A stretch of 64,000 nt of DNA, from assembly GCF_039535785.1 (NCBI RefSeq), contig NZ_BAAAXV010000009.1, positions 1,240,001 to 1,304,000 on the forward strand, written 5' to 3'. This stretch comes from Nonomuraea helvata (GTDB lineage: Bacteria; Actinomycetota; Actinomycetes; Streptosporangiales; Streptosporangiaceae). Positions 33,196-41,363 of the stretch are shown here, in pieces; position 1 is the first letter of the stretch; every line of letters starts with the position of its first letter. A program made the translations under genes and the position numbers. The notes beneath the pieces were generated by a model. The model was not told the DNA's origin and did no database searches. It saw only the letters and a program-made list of their open reading frames with translations.

Positions 33196-33939
33196 GTGAC
33201 TGTAAGTGGACGCGGTGGTTCCTTCTATGACGTGCCTCATGTCTTCGAGCGGTATCTCGATCATCGGCACAGCGGCGTGTCGAGCCCGAACCAGGTGATG
33301 GAGGAACCGGCTCTCCTGGAGGAGCTGGGCACGGTCGGGGGACTCCGGGTGCTGGATCTCGGCTGCGGGGACGCGGCCATCGGACAAACTCTGCTGAACG
33401 CCGGTTGCCATAGCTACCTGGGGCTGGACGGCTCAGCGGCGATGGTCGAGGCGGGCAACGCGGCCCTGCGAGGAACTCCCGGCCGGGTGGAGCTGGCCGA
33501 CATCGAGGACTTCTCCGCTCCACCGTCGTCTTTCGATCTGATCGTTTCACGGTTGGCCTTTCACTATGTCGATGACCTCCAGCCCGTGCTGGACGCCTGC
33601 CATGCGTGCCTCTCACCAGGGGGACGCATCGTTTTCACCGTCGCTCATCCCGTGCTGAGTTCGCACGACTCCGGGACGCAGGGGAAGCGCACCTCGTGGG
33701 TTGTCGACGACTACTTCGTCAAGGGGCCGCGGGAGAGGAGTTGGATGGGTGGCACCGTCACGTGGTTTCACCGGACCGTTGAGGATTATGTGGTCGCCCT
33801 GATGAAGGCCGGTTTTTCCCTTTCGTCTCTACGGGAGTGCGCCCCCAGCGAGGATCTCTTCAACGGCGATGTCGCCGAGCTGGAGCGTCGGCGTCGTGTT
33901 CCGCTCTTCCTGCTGCTTGCCGGCACGCGTATCGGATGA
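33196..33939 (+). CDS. Class I SAM-dependent methyltransferase
   Basis: 247 aa from GTG 33196, with TATGCT 7 nt upstream (leaderless pattern); an ATG at 33184 would add four residues. Motif I VLDLGCGDAAIG binds AdoMet; LGLDGSAAMVEAG and FDLIVSRLAFHYVDDL are motifs II-IV; LSPGGRIVFTVAHPV follows. Resembles UbiE/Mg-protoporphyrin-type small-molecule methyltransferases. No pathway genes adjoin, so the substrate is unknown. Confidence 0.9.
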   Translation: MTVSGRGGSFYDVPHVFERYLDHRHSGVSSPNQVMEEPALLEELGTVGGLRVLDLGCGDAAIGQTLLNAGCHSYLGLDGSAAMVEAGNAALRGTPGRVELADIEDFSAPPSSFDLIVSRLAFHYVDDLQPVLDACHACLSPGGRIVFTVAHPVLSSHDSGTQGKRTSWVVDDYFVKGPRERSWMGGTVTWFHRTVEDYVVALMKAGFSLSSLRECAPSEDLFNGDVAELERRRRVPLFLLLAGTRIG

Positions 33940-33978
33940 GTCCACGCCTTCTGCCCGGCCTCGGAAATGCCCGCTTTG

Positions 33979-34140
33979 CCTCGGAGGCCGCGACACCGCA
34001 ACCATGATCGCTCTTTCCGTAAGAAGCCCGTGGCTGCTCTTCGCTTCGGAGGCCGTCACGCCACACCGCGATTGCTCTTCCTTCGAGGCCGCCACTCCAC
34101 ACCCGTGATTGCTCTTGGCCTAGGAGGCGGCGACGCCCTA
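33979..34140. repeat. Degenerate tandem repeat of about 38 bp
   Basis: Four imperfect units starting near 33979, 34043, 34081 and 34119 share TCGGAGGCCG...CAC...GATTGCTCTT (for example CGGAGGCCGTCACGCCACAC and CGAGGCCGCCACTCCACACC). It fills the gap between the methyltransferase and the Tad operon; no coding potential supported. Confidence 0.55.
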
Positions 34141-34153
34141 CTCGGCCGCTCGA

Positions 34154-34558
34154 TCATGGCGGTGTGACTGCTGGGCCAGCGCGGGCTCTGCCGGTCAGCG
34201 TGCGCGTGCCTAATAACGGGAGCGAGACCGGCAATGAGGTCCAGACGTCGGCGATCTCTTGGGTGATCTCGCAGCGGGTGAGCTCGACGCCGTTCTGTAC
34301 GGCGAGGGCGGCGGCTCGCGCGCAGGCGGCTTCCGGGTTGGTTATCGCCAGTTTGGCCGCTGCCAGGGCGCTGAGGTCGGCGGCGCTGTTCACGCGGTGG
34401 AGTGCCACGCGTGCCGAGCCCACCGTGGTGAACGCGGTGGCCACTGTCATCAGGAGGCCCATGAGGGCCACCCCCCAGAGTGTGGCTGAGCCTCTTTCTT
34501 TGGTGTTGATCGGTGCCTCCCTCTCCGCAGGGTCTGGTTTCTGTTTTGGCGTGCTCAT
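34154..34558 (-). CDS. Rv3654c-like TadE-like pilus protein
   Basis: 134 aa from ATG 34558 (MSTPKQKPD), with GGGAG 7 nt upstream. A charged N-terminus ends ERGS, followed by one membrane helix (ATLWGVALMGLLMTVATAFTTVG) and a soluble helical domain (RVNSAADLSALAAAKLA). This is the Rv3654c family, last gene of the actinobacterial Tad operon. It is probably a minor pseudopilin or helicase/secretion-neighbourhood TadE-like protein. Unlike the TadE gene upstream it lacks Glu at the +5 position. Confidence 0.85.
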   Translation of the reverse strand: MSTPKQKPDPAEREAPINTKERGSATLWGVALMGLLMTVATAFTTVGSARVALHRVNSAADLSALAAAKLAITNPEAACARAAALAVQNGVELTRCEITQEIADVWTSLPVSLPLLGTRTLTGRARAGPAVTPP

Positions 34559-34584
34559 CTGCCGGCTCCCGCTTGCTCGCCGGG

Positions 34585-34977
34585 TCAGGGGATGCTGCCG
34601 GGCTCTGTGTCGGCCGTGGCTGTGGCGGATATATGGACCGCCGGCAGGGACTGGGCCCAGGGCGGGCGTACCTCTACCGTGATCTCGACCCTTGTGGTCT
34701 CCTTTTCGCGGGATACCGTCACCTGCGCGTCCGCCCGGCTGGCTGACCGGGCTCGGGCGCTGACCTGCTCCAACGGCTCGCCTCTGGCCGCTGCTCGCGC
34801 TGCCGCGCGGGCCGCGTCCACGCATTCGAACTGAGCACCGACGGCTTGGACGGCCCACAGTGCGGCCGCCAGGACGACCATGAGCGCGGGCAGCATCGCG
34901 GCGGTCTCGGCCGTGACCGACCCCCGCGATGCCGACCGCGTCCCGCTCATGGAGGTCCGCGCTTGGCGGAGGGTCAT
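34585..34977 (-). CDS. tadE: TadE-family pseudopilin
   Basis: 130 aa. Prepilin-type processing site: SRG/SVTAE, Glu at +5, then a hydrophobic helix (TAAMLPALMVVLAAALWAVQAV) and a soluble domain (CVDAARAAARAAARGE ... EVRPPWAQSLPAV). ATG 34977 overlaps the DUF4244 stop by 4 bp; an internal ATG at 34950 is the alternative. It corresponds to Rv3655c. Likely minor pilin assembled by TadABC. Confidence 0.88.
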   Translation of the reverse strand: MTLRQARTSMSGTRSASRGSVTAETAAMLPALMVVLAAALWAVQAVGAQFECVDAARAAARAAARGEPLEQVSARARSASRADAQVTVSREKETTRVEITVEVRPPWAQSLPAVHISATATADTEPGSIP

Positions 34978-35537
34978 CCGTTGGCGGTGTTGAGAGCTCG
35001 GTCGATGAGTGAGCTCAGCATTTCCTGGACCTCTGGGCTGCTCACCACCTTGAACAGCAGGGCGGCGAAAGCACACGCCGCGATGGTGCCCACCGCGTAT
35101 TCGGCCGTGGACATGCCTCGCTGCCGGTTGACGGCCGCGTAGTGGAGCCATCGGTTTCCGCGTGGTTGGTCGGGAAGGTCCGCGCGCTGGGCCTGCCCGG
35201 ATGGGTCGGCCAGCGGTGACCCGGCGCGTGCGGTCGGTGGTGTGGGGGTGTCCCCTGGCGGCTCGGCGATTGCGCTTGCGGGCCTGTCGGTTCCGGCGGT
35301 TTCGGCGGTTCCGGCGGTTTCGGGTGGCGCTATCGGATTGGTTCGGGACGCGTGGCTGCGGCTATGAGGGAGATTGCCCGGCGTGGTGTGAGGGCTCTGC
35401 TTCGTGGCGGTCCTGATGTGGTCTGGCGTGGTGTGGGCGCTCTGCTTCGTGGCGACCCTGGTGTCGTCTGGTGTGGTGTGGGCGCTCTGTCTCGTGGCGG
35501 CGCTGATGTCGTCTGGCGTGGTGGCGGGACTGTGCAT
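34974..35537 (-). CDS. DUF4244 Flp-like prepilin with unusual repeat extension
   Basis: 187 aa from ATG 35537, with GGAGG 4 nt before it. The C-terminal 46 residues are a Flp-type prepilin: G141/M142 cleavage, Glu146 (+5, MSTAEYA), one helix (AVGTIAACAFAALLFKVV) and a short tail. The first 141 residues are Pro/Thr/Ala-rich; residues about 5-50 are 15-aa repeats (TPDDTRVATKQSAHT-like) encoded by a 45-bp tandem repeat. Family members are normally much shorter, so this is an unusually long leader that prepilin peptidase would remove, if the start is right. Confidence 0.8.
   Translation of the reverse strand: MHSPATTPDDISAATRQSAHTTPDDTRVATKQSAHTTPDHIRTATKQSPHTTPGNLPHSRSHASRTNPIAPPETAGTAETAGTDRPASAIAEPPGDTPTPPTARAGSPLADPSGQAQRADLPDQPRGNRWLHYAAVNRQRGMSTAEYAVGTIAACAFAALLFKVVSSPEVQEMLSSLIDRALNTANG
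35381..35530 (-). repeat. 45-bp tandem repeat in the prepilin gene
   Basis: Three near-identical 45-bp units (35396-35440, 35441-35485, 35486-35530) plus a partial one from 35381. Core TCTGCTTCGTGGCGGTCCTG then GTCTGGCGTGGTGTGGGCGC (+ strand). The period is a multiple of three, so copies can vary without frameshift. Confidence 0.9.
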
Positions 35538-35699
35538 CGTGCCTCCAGGTGGTGCTCGGAGCCGGGGTCTTGTCCGGCGGGATCCCTAGGTTGGCCGACG
35601 CGGGGTGGCGTCCGAGGGACCGAGCGGCGTTCTGTGGATAAGCGGTGGGCGGCGGTCCACCCCTGTGGATGAGCTGCGAGGGCCGGGGCGGCTGCGGCG

Positions 35700-36488
35700 C
35701 TACGGGAGGACGATCGTGGCGGCCAGGCCGGCTATCACCGGGACGATGCCCAGCAGGACGAATGCCGGGAGGAAGCACAGACCCAAGGGGGCCACCGCCT
35801 TCACGCCGACGCTCCTGGCGGCGGCCACGGAGGCGGCTCTGGCGGCTTCGCGGGCGTCGTCGGCCAGGCGGGTCAGGACATCCGCCACCGGGGCGCCGCT
35901 TTGAGCCGCTCGGCTCATGGCTCGGGCGAGCTGGGCCGTGGCCGGGTCCTTCGCGAGGGTGCCCCAGGTGGGTTCGGGGTCGGCGCCGAGACGTAGCTGG
36001 GTGCTGACCCATTTCAACCGCCGGCCGAGTGGGCCGCCGATCGCGTCTGCGGCTATGTCGGTGGCGGCGCTCACCGGGCGGCCGGCGAGGAGGCATGCCG
36101 TCATCAGGTCGGCGGCGAACGGAAGGTCGGCCGCGATTCGTTGGCGCTCGTGGTGTGACTGCTGGGGTTGCTTCCTGTGGAGGAATATCGCGACTGGTGG
36201 AGCGATCAGGATGCCCGTGAGGATTCCGGCGATGCCACCGATCAGGAGGGCGAGGATCAGTCCGGTGCCCGTGGCTGTGATGATCGTCTTTCGGGTGATG
36301 CGGGACGGAGGGGAATCCAGCCAGGCCGGGTGAGGCGGCGGCTCCTCGTTCCTGGTCTGCGCTCGCTGATGCTCGGGTTGAGGTCTCCTCGGCGGGCGTA
36401 GTCGGGACAGGCGTTCGGCCGGGGTTCTTGGTGCGTACCACAGCCAGGCGGCCATGCCGGCGAACAACGCGGACAACAGCTGGAACAT
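35700..36488 (-). CDS. tadC: TadC-like type II secretion F-domain protein
   Basis: 262 aa. Membrane helices at about 4-18, 70-100, and two at the C-terminus (VAPLGLCFLPAFVLLGIVPVIAGLAATIV). The cytosolic T2SSF domain has ADLPFAADLMTACLLAGRPVSAAT and LARAMSRAAQSGAPVADVLTRLADD. It forms the inner-membrane platform for Flp pilus assembly with TadB. Corresponds to Rv3657c/Rv3658c-type genes. Confidence 0.92.
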   Translation of the reverse strand: MFQLLSALFAGMAAWLWYAPRTPAERLSRLRPPRRPQPEHQRAQTRNEEPPPHPAWLDSPPSRITRKTIITATGTGLILALLIGGIAGILTGILIAPPVAIFLHRKQPQQSHHERQRIAADLPFAADLMTACLLAGRPVSAATDIAADAIGGPLGRRLKWVSTQLRLGADPEPTWGTLAKDPATAQLARAMSRAAQSGAPVADVLTRLADDAREAARAASVAAARSVGVKAVAPLGLCFLPAFVLLGIVPVIAGLAATIVLP

Positions 36489-36531
36489 CGGCCAGGTCCT
36501 GTCAAGATCGGTGTACGGCTCGGCTGTGGGT

Positions 36532-37239
36532 TCAGGCTTGTGCCCGAGCTGCCATGCGGTTGGTCCACCACAGGCCGCAGACGTCCAGTGCGATGCCTGC
36601 TGTCAGGCACATGAGGCCGGGCAGGCTGCCGAACAGGAAGTCCAGGGGGCGCATGTTCAGGGCGGCGGCCATCAGGAGGCCGAGGGCCGGGAGCACGGCC
36701 AGGAGTCTGGCCGTGGTGCGGGGGCCGGCCAGCTGGGCCGCGACGTCCTGGCGGTGGGCCTGGGCTGTGCGTAACGTGCTGCCGACCCGCTCGACCAGCG
36801 CGGCCAGGCCCGCGCCCACCGTGACGCCCACCTCCCAGCAGGCCGCCAGTTGGCGTAGACCCTCGCCGCCTTGGGGTGGGGCCGACGAGAGCAGGGCCGC
36901 GGAGACGTCGCCGCCGTCCCTTGCCGCCGCGATGACAGGGCGCAGGGTCTCCGGGCCCGGGACGTCCACTGCTGCCATTGCCCTGGTCAAGGCCTCTCCA
37001 GGGGTACGGCCGGCCGAGAGCTCAGCGGACAGTGCCTGACACAGCTCTGTTGACGCCCGACGCCAGGACTCTGCGCAGCGTGCGGGAGTCGGGCGGGTGA
37101 GGAGCCTGCTCAAGGACTTCCATCGGGGCTTCTGCCCGCCCGCGGTCAGCCTGGCCAGGCGCGTTGTGGGGGTATCAGGGGCTGTCCACAGCCACACGGC
37201 GCAGGCTGTGGACAACGCGGCGATCAGGGCGCCGGTCAT
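36532..37239 (-). CDS. tadB: TadB-like type II secretion F-domain protein
   Basis: 235 aa. N-terminal helix, then a T2SSF domain (QALSAELSAGRTPGEALTRAM, LRQLAACWEVGVTVGAGLAALVERV) and C-terminal helices (LLAVLPALGLLMAAALN, LPGLMCLTAGIALDVCG). It partners TadC in the pilus platform. The gap to tadA is 76 bp. Confidence 0.92.
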   Translation of the reverse strand: MTGALIAALSTACAVWLWTAPDTPTTRLARLTAGGQKPRWKSLSRLLTRPTPARCAESWRRASTELCQALSAELSAGRTPGEALTRAMAAVDVPGPETLRPVIAAARDGGDVSAALLSSAPPQGGEGLRQLAACWEVGVTVGAGLAALVERVGSTLRTAQAHRQDVAAQLAGPRTTARLLAVLPALGLLMAAALNMRPLDFLFGSLPGLMCLTAGIALDVCGLWWTNRMAARAQA

Positions 37240-37315
37240 CGCACTGCCTTTGGTGTGGACGTGGCGGCATCCGGTTCAGCCGAGCCGCCTCGCCGCGGCT
37301 CGCATGCGTGCACCT

Positions 37316-38509
37316 TCATGCGTGTGGCCTTTGTGGCTGTGCTCTCTGTGCCAGGGCTTCGTAGGCCGGGCCGGGTCGGGAGTTGCCGTGTGTGTCGAAG
37401 GTGAGGGCGGTGATCGACTCGACGAGACCGGTCGAGGTTCGGGAGAGCAGGCAGATCTCGGCTACACGTCTTCGGCCGTCCGGGCGGCCGCGGGTCAGGT
37501 GGATGACCGCGTCGAGCGCCGCGGCCAGCTGGCTGTGCACGGCCTCCCTGGTCAAGCCCGCCGCGCAGCCCAGCGCCTCCAGGCGGGGTGGCACGTCGGC
37601 GGCGGTGTTGGCATGAAGGGTGCCGCAGCCGCCCTCGTGGCCCGTGTTGAGCGCGGCCAGCAGGTCGACCACCTCGCTGCCTCTCACCTCTCCCACCACC
37701 AGGCGGTCAGGGCGCATGCGGAGTGCCTGGCGCACCAGGTCGCGCAGTCCTACCCCGCCCGCGCCCTCCAGGTTCGCCGGGCGGGTTTCCAGGCGGACCA
37801 CGTGGGGGTGGACAGGGCGCAGCTCGGCGGAGTCCTCCACCAGGAGGAGGCGCTCCGCCGGATCTGCCAGCGACAGCAACGCCGACAGGAGCGTGGTCTT
37901 GCCTGTGCCGGTGCCGCCTGTCACCAGGAACGCCAGCCTGGCCGTCACCATGGCGGTCAGCACCGGAACCGCGGAGGGCGTGACGGTCCCCGCCGACACC
38001 AGGTCTTCCAGAGTGAACGTGCGGCGCGGCGGCAGGCGCAGCGACACGCAGGTGCCGCCCAACGCCACCGGCGGCAGCACGGCGTGCAGGCGGACGCCCC
38101 CCGCGAGCCGGGCATCCACGTACGGGGAGGCGTCGTCCAGTCTCCTGCCGGCAGCGGCCGCGAGACGCTGGGCCAGTCTGCGGACGGCTCCGTCGTCCGT
38201 GAAGGTGACCTGGGTGCGGCGTAGGCCGCCACCGTCGTCGATCCACACCTCGCGTGGGCCGTTGACCAGGACGTCTGTCACGTCGGGCCGGGCCAGCAGC
38301 GGCTCCAGCGGGCCCGCGCCGATCAGATCGGCGCAGAGGGCTCTGGCCACCGCGAGGATCTCCGCGTCGCCGTACACGGACTTCTCGGCTCGCAAGGCCA
38401 CGGCCACCTGGGCGGCGCTGGGCTCCACGCCCGCCCGGGCCAGGCGTACGCGAACCGCTTCCACGAGCTCCGGGGAGACGGCTCCCTGGGATGAGGAGGG
38501 GGTGGTCAT
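37316..38509 (-). CDS. tadA: TadA-family secretion ATPase
   Basis: 397 aa. Type II/IV secretion ATPase: Walker A VTGGTGTGKTTLL, Asp box DSAEL, Walker B RPDRLVVGEVRGSE, and His box TGHEGGCGTLHAN. The N-terminal region (1-120) contains the docking segment (VTDVLVNGPREVWIDDGG). It powers Flp pilus assembly. ATG overlaps the ssd stop by 4 bp (ATGA), so expression is coupled. Corresponds to Rv3659c. Confidence 0.95.
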   Translation of the reverse strand: MTTPSSSQGAVSPELVEAVRVRLARAGVEPSAAQVAVALRAEKSVYGDAEILAVARALCADLIGAGPLEPLLARPDVTDVLVNGPREVWIDDGGGLRRTQVTFTDDGAVRRLAQRLAAAAGRRLDDASPYVDARLAGGVRLHAVLPPVALGGTCVSLRLPPRRTFTLEDLVSAGTVTPSAVPVLTAMVTARLAFLVTGGTGTGKTTLLSALLSLADPAERLLLVEDSAELRPVHPHVVRLETRPANLEGAGGVGLRDLVRQALRMRPDRLVVGEVRGSEVVDLLAALNTGHEGGCGTLHANTAADVPPRLEALGCAAGLTREAVHSQLAAALDAVIHLTRGRPDGRRRVAEICLLSRTSTGLVESITALTFDTHGNSRPGPAYEALAQRAQPQRPHA

Positions 38510-39546
38510 GGCGAGAGGAGGTCTCGTAGGAGGGTGGTGCAGAGGGCGCCCAGCACGGTGCGGGGGCCGAGCTTGGGCAGCTCGCCGCGGTTGAGAGTGG
38601 CGGTGAGCCGTGGCTGGTCCGGCAGTGCGCCGGCGGACGGGATGCCCAGCGAGCTCGCGGCGGTGTCCTCGTCCACGATCCCCGGCCTGAGCACCGCGCG
38701 GATGTCAGAGGTGTGCTTGCGGGTTTCGCCCAGCACCTGAACGGTCGACAGGATGCCGCGTACGTCCGCCGTGGCCACCACCAACGTGGTCTTCGCTCTG
38801 GTCAGAGCCTCGATCGCGGCGGGGTCCAGGTGGCGTGGGAGGTCGACGACCATCAGATCGAAGCCTCGTTGGCCTGCTTCCAGGACCGAGCGCATGGCCT
38901 GGGCCGGGATCGCCGCCACCTCGCCCCTGTGGAACGAGAGGACCGCCAGGTCACCGAACGACGGCAGGGCCGCATGAAGGGCGCCGGCGTTGATCCGGCC
39001 CTCGCGGGCCACCAGGTCTCCCCAGCGGGCGCCCGACGCCTCCTCCTGGCCCAGCAGCGCGTCGATGCCTCCGCCCAGCGGGTCGGCGTCCACCAGAAGG
39101 GTGCGGAGGTGGTCGCCCGAGGCGCGCAGGGCCAGGCAGGCCGACAGGACGCTCGCGCCCGCCCCGCCGCGGCCGCCGATCACGCAGATCACGGAGCCCG
39201 AGCGGGGATCGGGCTCCATGGCGTCCGCGAACCGCTCCACCAGGTGGCGCTCGTCCTCGGGGAGCGCCACGACGGCCTGGGCGCCTACGGCCACGCATTT
39301 TCGCCAGGTGTCCGGGTCTTCGGCGGCGCGGGTGACGAGGAGGACCTGGTCTCGGGTGGGCGGTGAGGTCGCGGCCACGGCGTCCGCCTGGTCGGCGCCC
39401 ACCGCGATCAGCGGCGCCAGGTTCCAGAACGGCCGGGCGTGGGCGGGAGCGTGCGCCACGTCGAGCTGGGTGCCCGCCGCGGCCGCTATGCGAACGAGGT
39501 CGTCGAGCAGGGCGTGGTCTTCGGTGATGACGAGCGGACGGTGCAT
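38506..39546 (-). CDS. ssd: Ssd/CpaE-like MinD-family ATPase
   Basis: 346 aa from ATG 39546, with GGGAG 6 nt upstream. N-terminal receiver-like domain (1-110) and a ParA/MinD-type P-loop (VIGGRGGAGASVLSACLAL, deviant Walker A) with LLVDADPLGGGID and DLMVVDLPRHLD. It corresponds to the septum-site-determining protein Ssd (Rv3660c) heading the Tad operon; CpaE homologues localise pilus assembly. Overexpressed Ssd blocks septation in mycobacteria (recalled). Confidence 0.93.
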   Translation of the reverse strand: MHRPLVITEDHALLDDLVRIAAAAGTQLDVAHAPAHARPFWNLAPLIAVGADQADAVAATSPPTRDQVLLVTRAAEDPDTWRKCVAVGAQAVVALPEDERHLVERFADAMEPDPRSGSVICVIGGRGGAGASVLSACLALRASGDHLRTLLVDADPLGGGIDALLGQEEASGARWGDLVAREGRINAGALHAALPSFGDLAVLSFHRGEVAAIPAQAMRSVLEAGQRGFDLMVVDLPRHLDPAAIEALTRAKTTLVVATADVRGILSTVQVLGETRKHTSDIRAVLRPGIVDEDTAASSLGIPSAGALPDQPRLTATLNRGELPKLGPRTVLGALCTTLLRDLLSP

Positions 39547-39711
39547 TGCCGGCTCCCGGGTGGGCGGGGTTGGGAGGCCAACGTTGCTGGGGATGGCGGG
39601 GGCGGCGAGGGACAGAACGGGGTTCTGGGGATTGTGGGTGCCCGCTGGGAAGCCGCTGTGGATAACCGGGCGCTCGCCGGTCAGAGTCACCGAGCCATGC
39701 TCGAAGGTGGC

Positions 39712-39800
39712 GGAAAAGGGGCGACCCCCGCCGGGGGGGAGAGCGGGGGTCGCCTGAGCGGTCCGGCTCCGGGGGGGTAGAGCCGGTCCCGTTTCAGAAG
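39712..39800 (-). ncRNA. 6C small RNA
   Basis: Two hairpins with C7 loops when read on the minus strand: stem CCGGCTC/GAGCCGG (39763-39769 with 39780-39786; loop TACCCCCCCG) and an 11-bp stem (39721-39731 with 39743-39753; loop TCTCCCCCCCG), then CCCTTTT as terminator (39714-39720). Two C-rich loops define the actinobacterial 6C RNA. It lies upstream of ssd in the same direction, as B11/6C does next to Rv3660c in M. tuberculosis, where it affects growth and cell division by pairing with mRNAs. The 5' end is approximate. Confidence 0.85.
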
Positions 39801-39947
39801 AAAGCTTTCATCACTTCACCAGAGCCTGGCAAGGGACTGGCAAAGCTACCCCGTGCACGGTCGCTCCAGTTTCGGGCGATACCAACGTATGCTGCCCGAT
39901 CGACTCGAGTTTCGTCGAGGAGCAATCTCGCATTTTCGCCAAGTTTT

Positions 39948-39976
39948 TTGTCAGCGACATAACGATCACATAAAGG
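39948..39976 (+). promoter_or_regulatory. Putative promoter of the Ms1-like RNA
   Basis: TTGTCA (39948-39953), 17-bp spacer, TAAAGG (39971-39976). The -35 is good and the -10 imperfect. It would start transcription near 39983. Confidence 0.35.
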
Positions 39977-39982
39977 AGATCA

Positions 39983-40280
39983 CTCTCCGTGACCGTCGCG
40001 CGTCGGCAACCGGGTGACTCGAGGCGCCCGTGAAGGCGTATGCCCGGCCCGACCCCATTGGCGGGTAAAGGTCTTGCTCCAAGGGGTTCCCATCAGGGCG
40101 GATCCGACGTAGAAAGAAGTCACGGACCCCTTGTCCGGGTGCATCAGCCGGGCACCCACGCGCGACCAGCCGCGGGAGGCGCGTCGTGACGGGCTTGACC
40201 CGTTCCGACGAATACAGGTGCACGCTTGGTAACCCGGCGTGATGCGCCGGCAGACGGCGTCTCTTGACTGAGACGCCGTC
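39983..40280 (+). ncRNA. Probable Ms1/6S-like RNA
   Basis: About 300 nt between ssd/6C and the convergent 260-aa gene, the position of MTS2823 (Ms1) between Rv3661 and Rv3662c in M. tuberculosis. The segment is dense in hairpins (CCGGCG/CGCCGG at 40234-40250; ACGGG/CCCGT near 40189; GGGTGC/GCACCC near 40137). The two ends can pair: CCGTC 39993-39997 with GACGG 40253-40257, and CCGGGT 40010-40015 with ACCCGG 40232-40237. Ms1 binds core RNA polymerase. A minus-strand 85-aa frame here has no ribosome site or family. Identity is by synteny and size; no alignment was done. Confidence 0.55.
40253..40280. terminator. Bidirectional terminator
   Basis: Perfect 11-bp stem GACGGCGTCTC (40253-40263) and GAGACGCCGTC (40270-40280) with a 6-nt loop. 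It would end both the Ms1-like RNA (plus) and the gene at 40312 (minus). Confidence 0.8.
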
Positions 40281-40311
40281 AGCTATGTCAGCACCCCCAC
40301 CTGCCGCGCGC

Positions 40312-41094
40312 TCAGCCCCTCTGCATGGCCTCGCAGATGGCGGTCGTCTCGCGGACCCCGAGGGTTACCGCAGAGGCACACTGTTCTACCCACTGCGCGA
40401 CGCCCTCCGGCGTCCCGCTCAGGTACGCCCGCAACCCGTCGGCATAGGCCCCCTCCAGGTGCCCCACCTCCACGGCCACCAGGGACTTCGGGTCCAGCCC
40501 GTACTCGACCAGGGTGAGCCGCTCGGCCGAACGCGCCACGATCCCGTCGGCCGTGCCGAAGGGCCGCAGCACCGCGAGCTCGGCGTGCACCACGGCGGCC
40601 AGCACGATCGCGGGCGCCTTGGCGGCCCCCTCCAGCAGGCCGAACAGCCCTTCCATGCGCGCCGCCGCCTCAGCGGCCCCTGGCGCGGGGCCCAGGCCCA
40701 GCGGATCCGGCGCGTCCGAGGACGCCGACCGCGGACGGCCCAGGGCGGACTGCGGCGCGAGGCCGGCGGCGGCCACCGCGTGCAGGCGCGCGAGCACCTG
40801 CCGGGGCGCCGTACGCCAGGTCGAGCCCATCCGGCCCATCTCCGCCGAAGCACGCAGGGCGCCCTGCACCAGCGGGTCGTGGACCTCGTCCCGGCGCAGG
40901 GCGTCGAGGGACACGTCCACGCCTTCCAGACTGGCCGACGCCCGCGCGCCGCGCAGGGACGACTCCGCGGACACCGCCGGGCTGGCCCGGCGCAGGACGC
41001 GGTGGCGGTACAGCCTGTCGACGGCCTGCCGCGCCGAGTCCACGGCCTCGGCCACGCCGGGGAACTCCGCGATGACAGCCAATGGGTCACTCAC
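40312..41094 (-). CDS. Fic-like fold protein (Rv3662c-like position)
   Basis: 260 aa from GTG 41094 (VSDPLAVIAEFPG); TAGGGT on the minus strand (41103-41108) is 8 nt upstream, so probably leaderless. Residues about 150-215 resemble a Fic/DOC helical core (LEGAAKAPAIVLAAVVHAELAVLRPFGTADGIVARSAERL), but HPFxxGNGR is degraded to RPFGTADGIVAR. AMPylation activity is therefore doubtful. Ala-rich helical otherwise. It occupies the place of Rv3662c beside the 6C/Ms1 RNAs. Role unknown. Confidence 0.75.
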   Translation of the reverse strand: MSDPLAVIAEFPGVAEAVDSARQAVDRLYRHRVLRRASPAVSAESSLRGARASASLEGVDVSLDALRRDEVHDPLVQGALRASAEMGRMGSTWRTAPRQVLARLHAVAAAGLAPQSALGRPRSASSDAPDPLGLGPAPGAAEAAARMEGLFGLLEGAAKAPAIVLAAVVHAELAVLRPFGTADGIVARSAERLTLVEYGLDPKSLVAVEVGHLEGAYADGLRAYLSGTPEGVAQWVEQCASAVTLGVRETTAICEAMQRG

Positions 41095-41363
41095 GGGAAC
41101 CGACCCTACCGGCGGGTACGGCCCGACCGTACCAGCCTCCCCGAGAGCCGCGGCAAGGCGGGAAAACCCGGCGATCGAATATCCACGACCCTTTATGGGT
41201 CCCCTCCCGATTTCAGGATGACAACATTTCAATAGCGTTTGTCAGTCGTCCTGATAAGCGCGGAGTCCTCGGTACGTACCTGTCTAGACCTCTTGTGTGT
41301 GGAGCCCGTGAGCTGGTGAAGTGGGACACGACGTATTCAATCTGGCCATAGAAGGAGCACGAA

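Noticed and set aside
35404..35589. Hydrophobic plus-strand frame with repeats
   Set aside because: Mirror of the 45-bp repeat in the prepilin gene; no start signal.
39966..40223. 85-aa minus-strand frame
   Set aside because: Lies in a hairpin-dense region that matches the place and size of Ms1; no Shine-Dalgarno or family signature.
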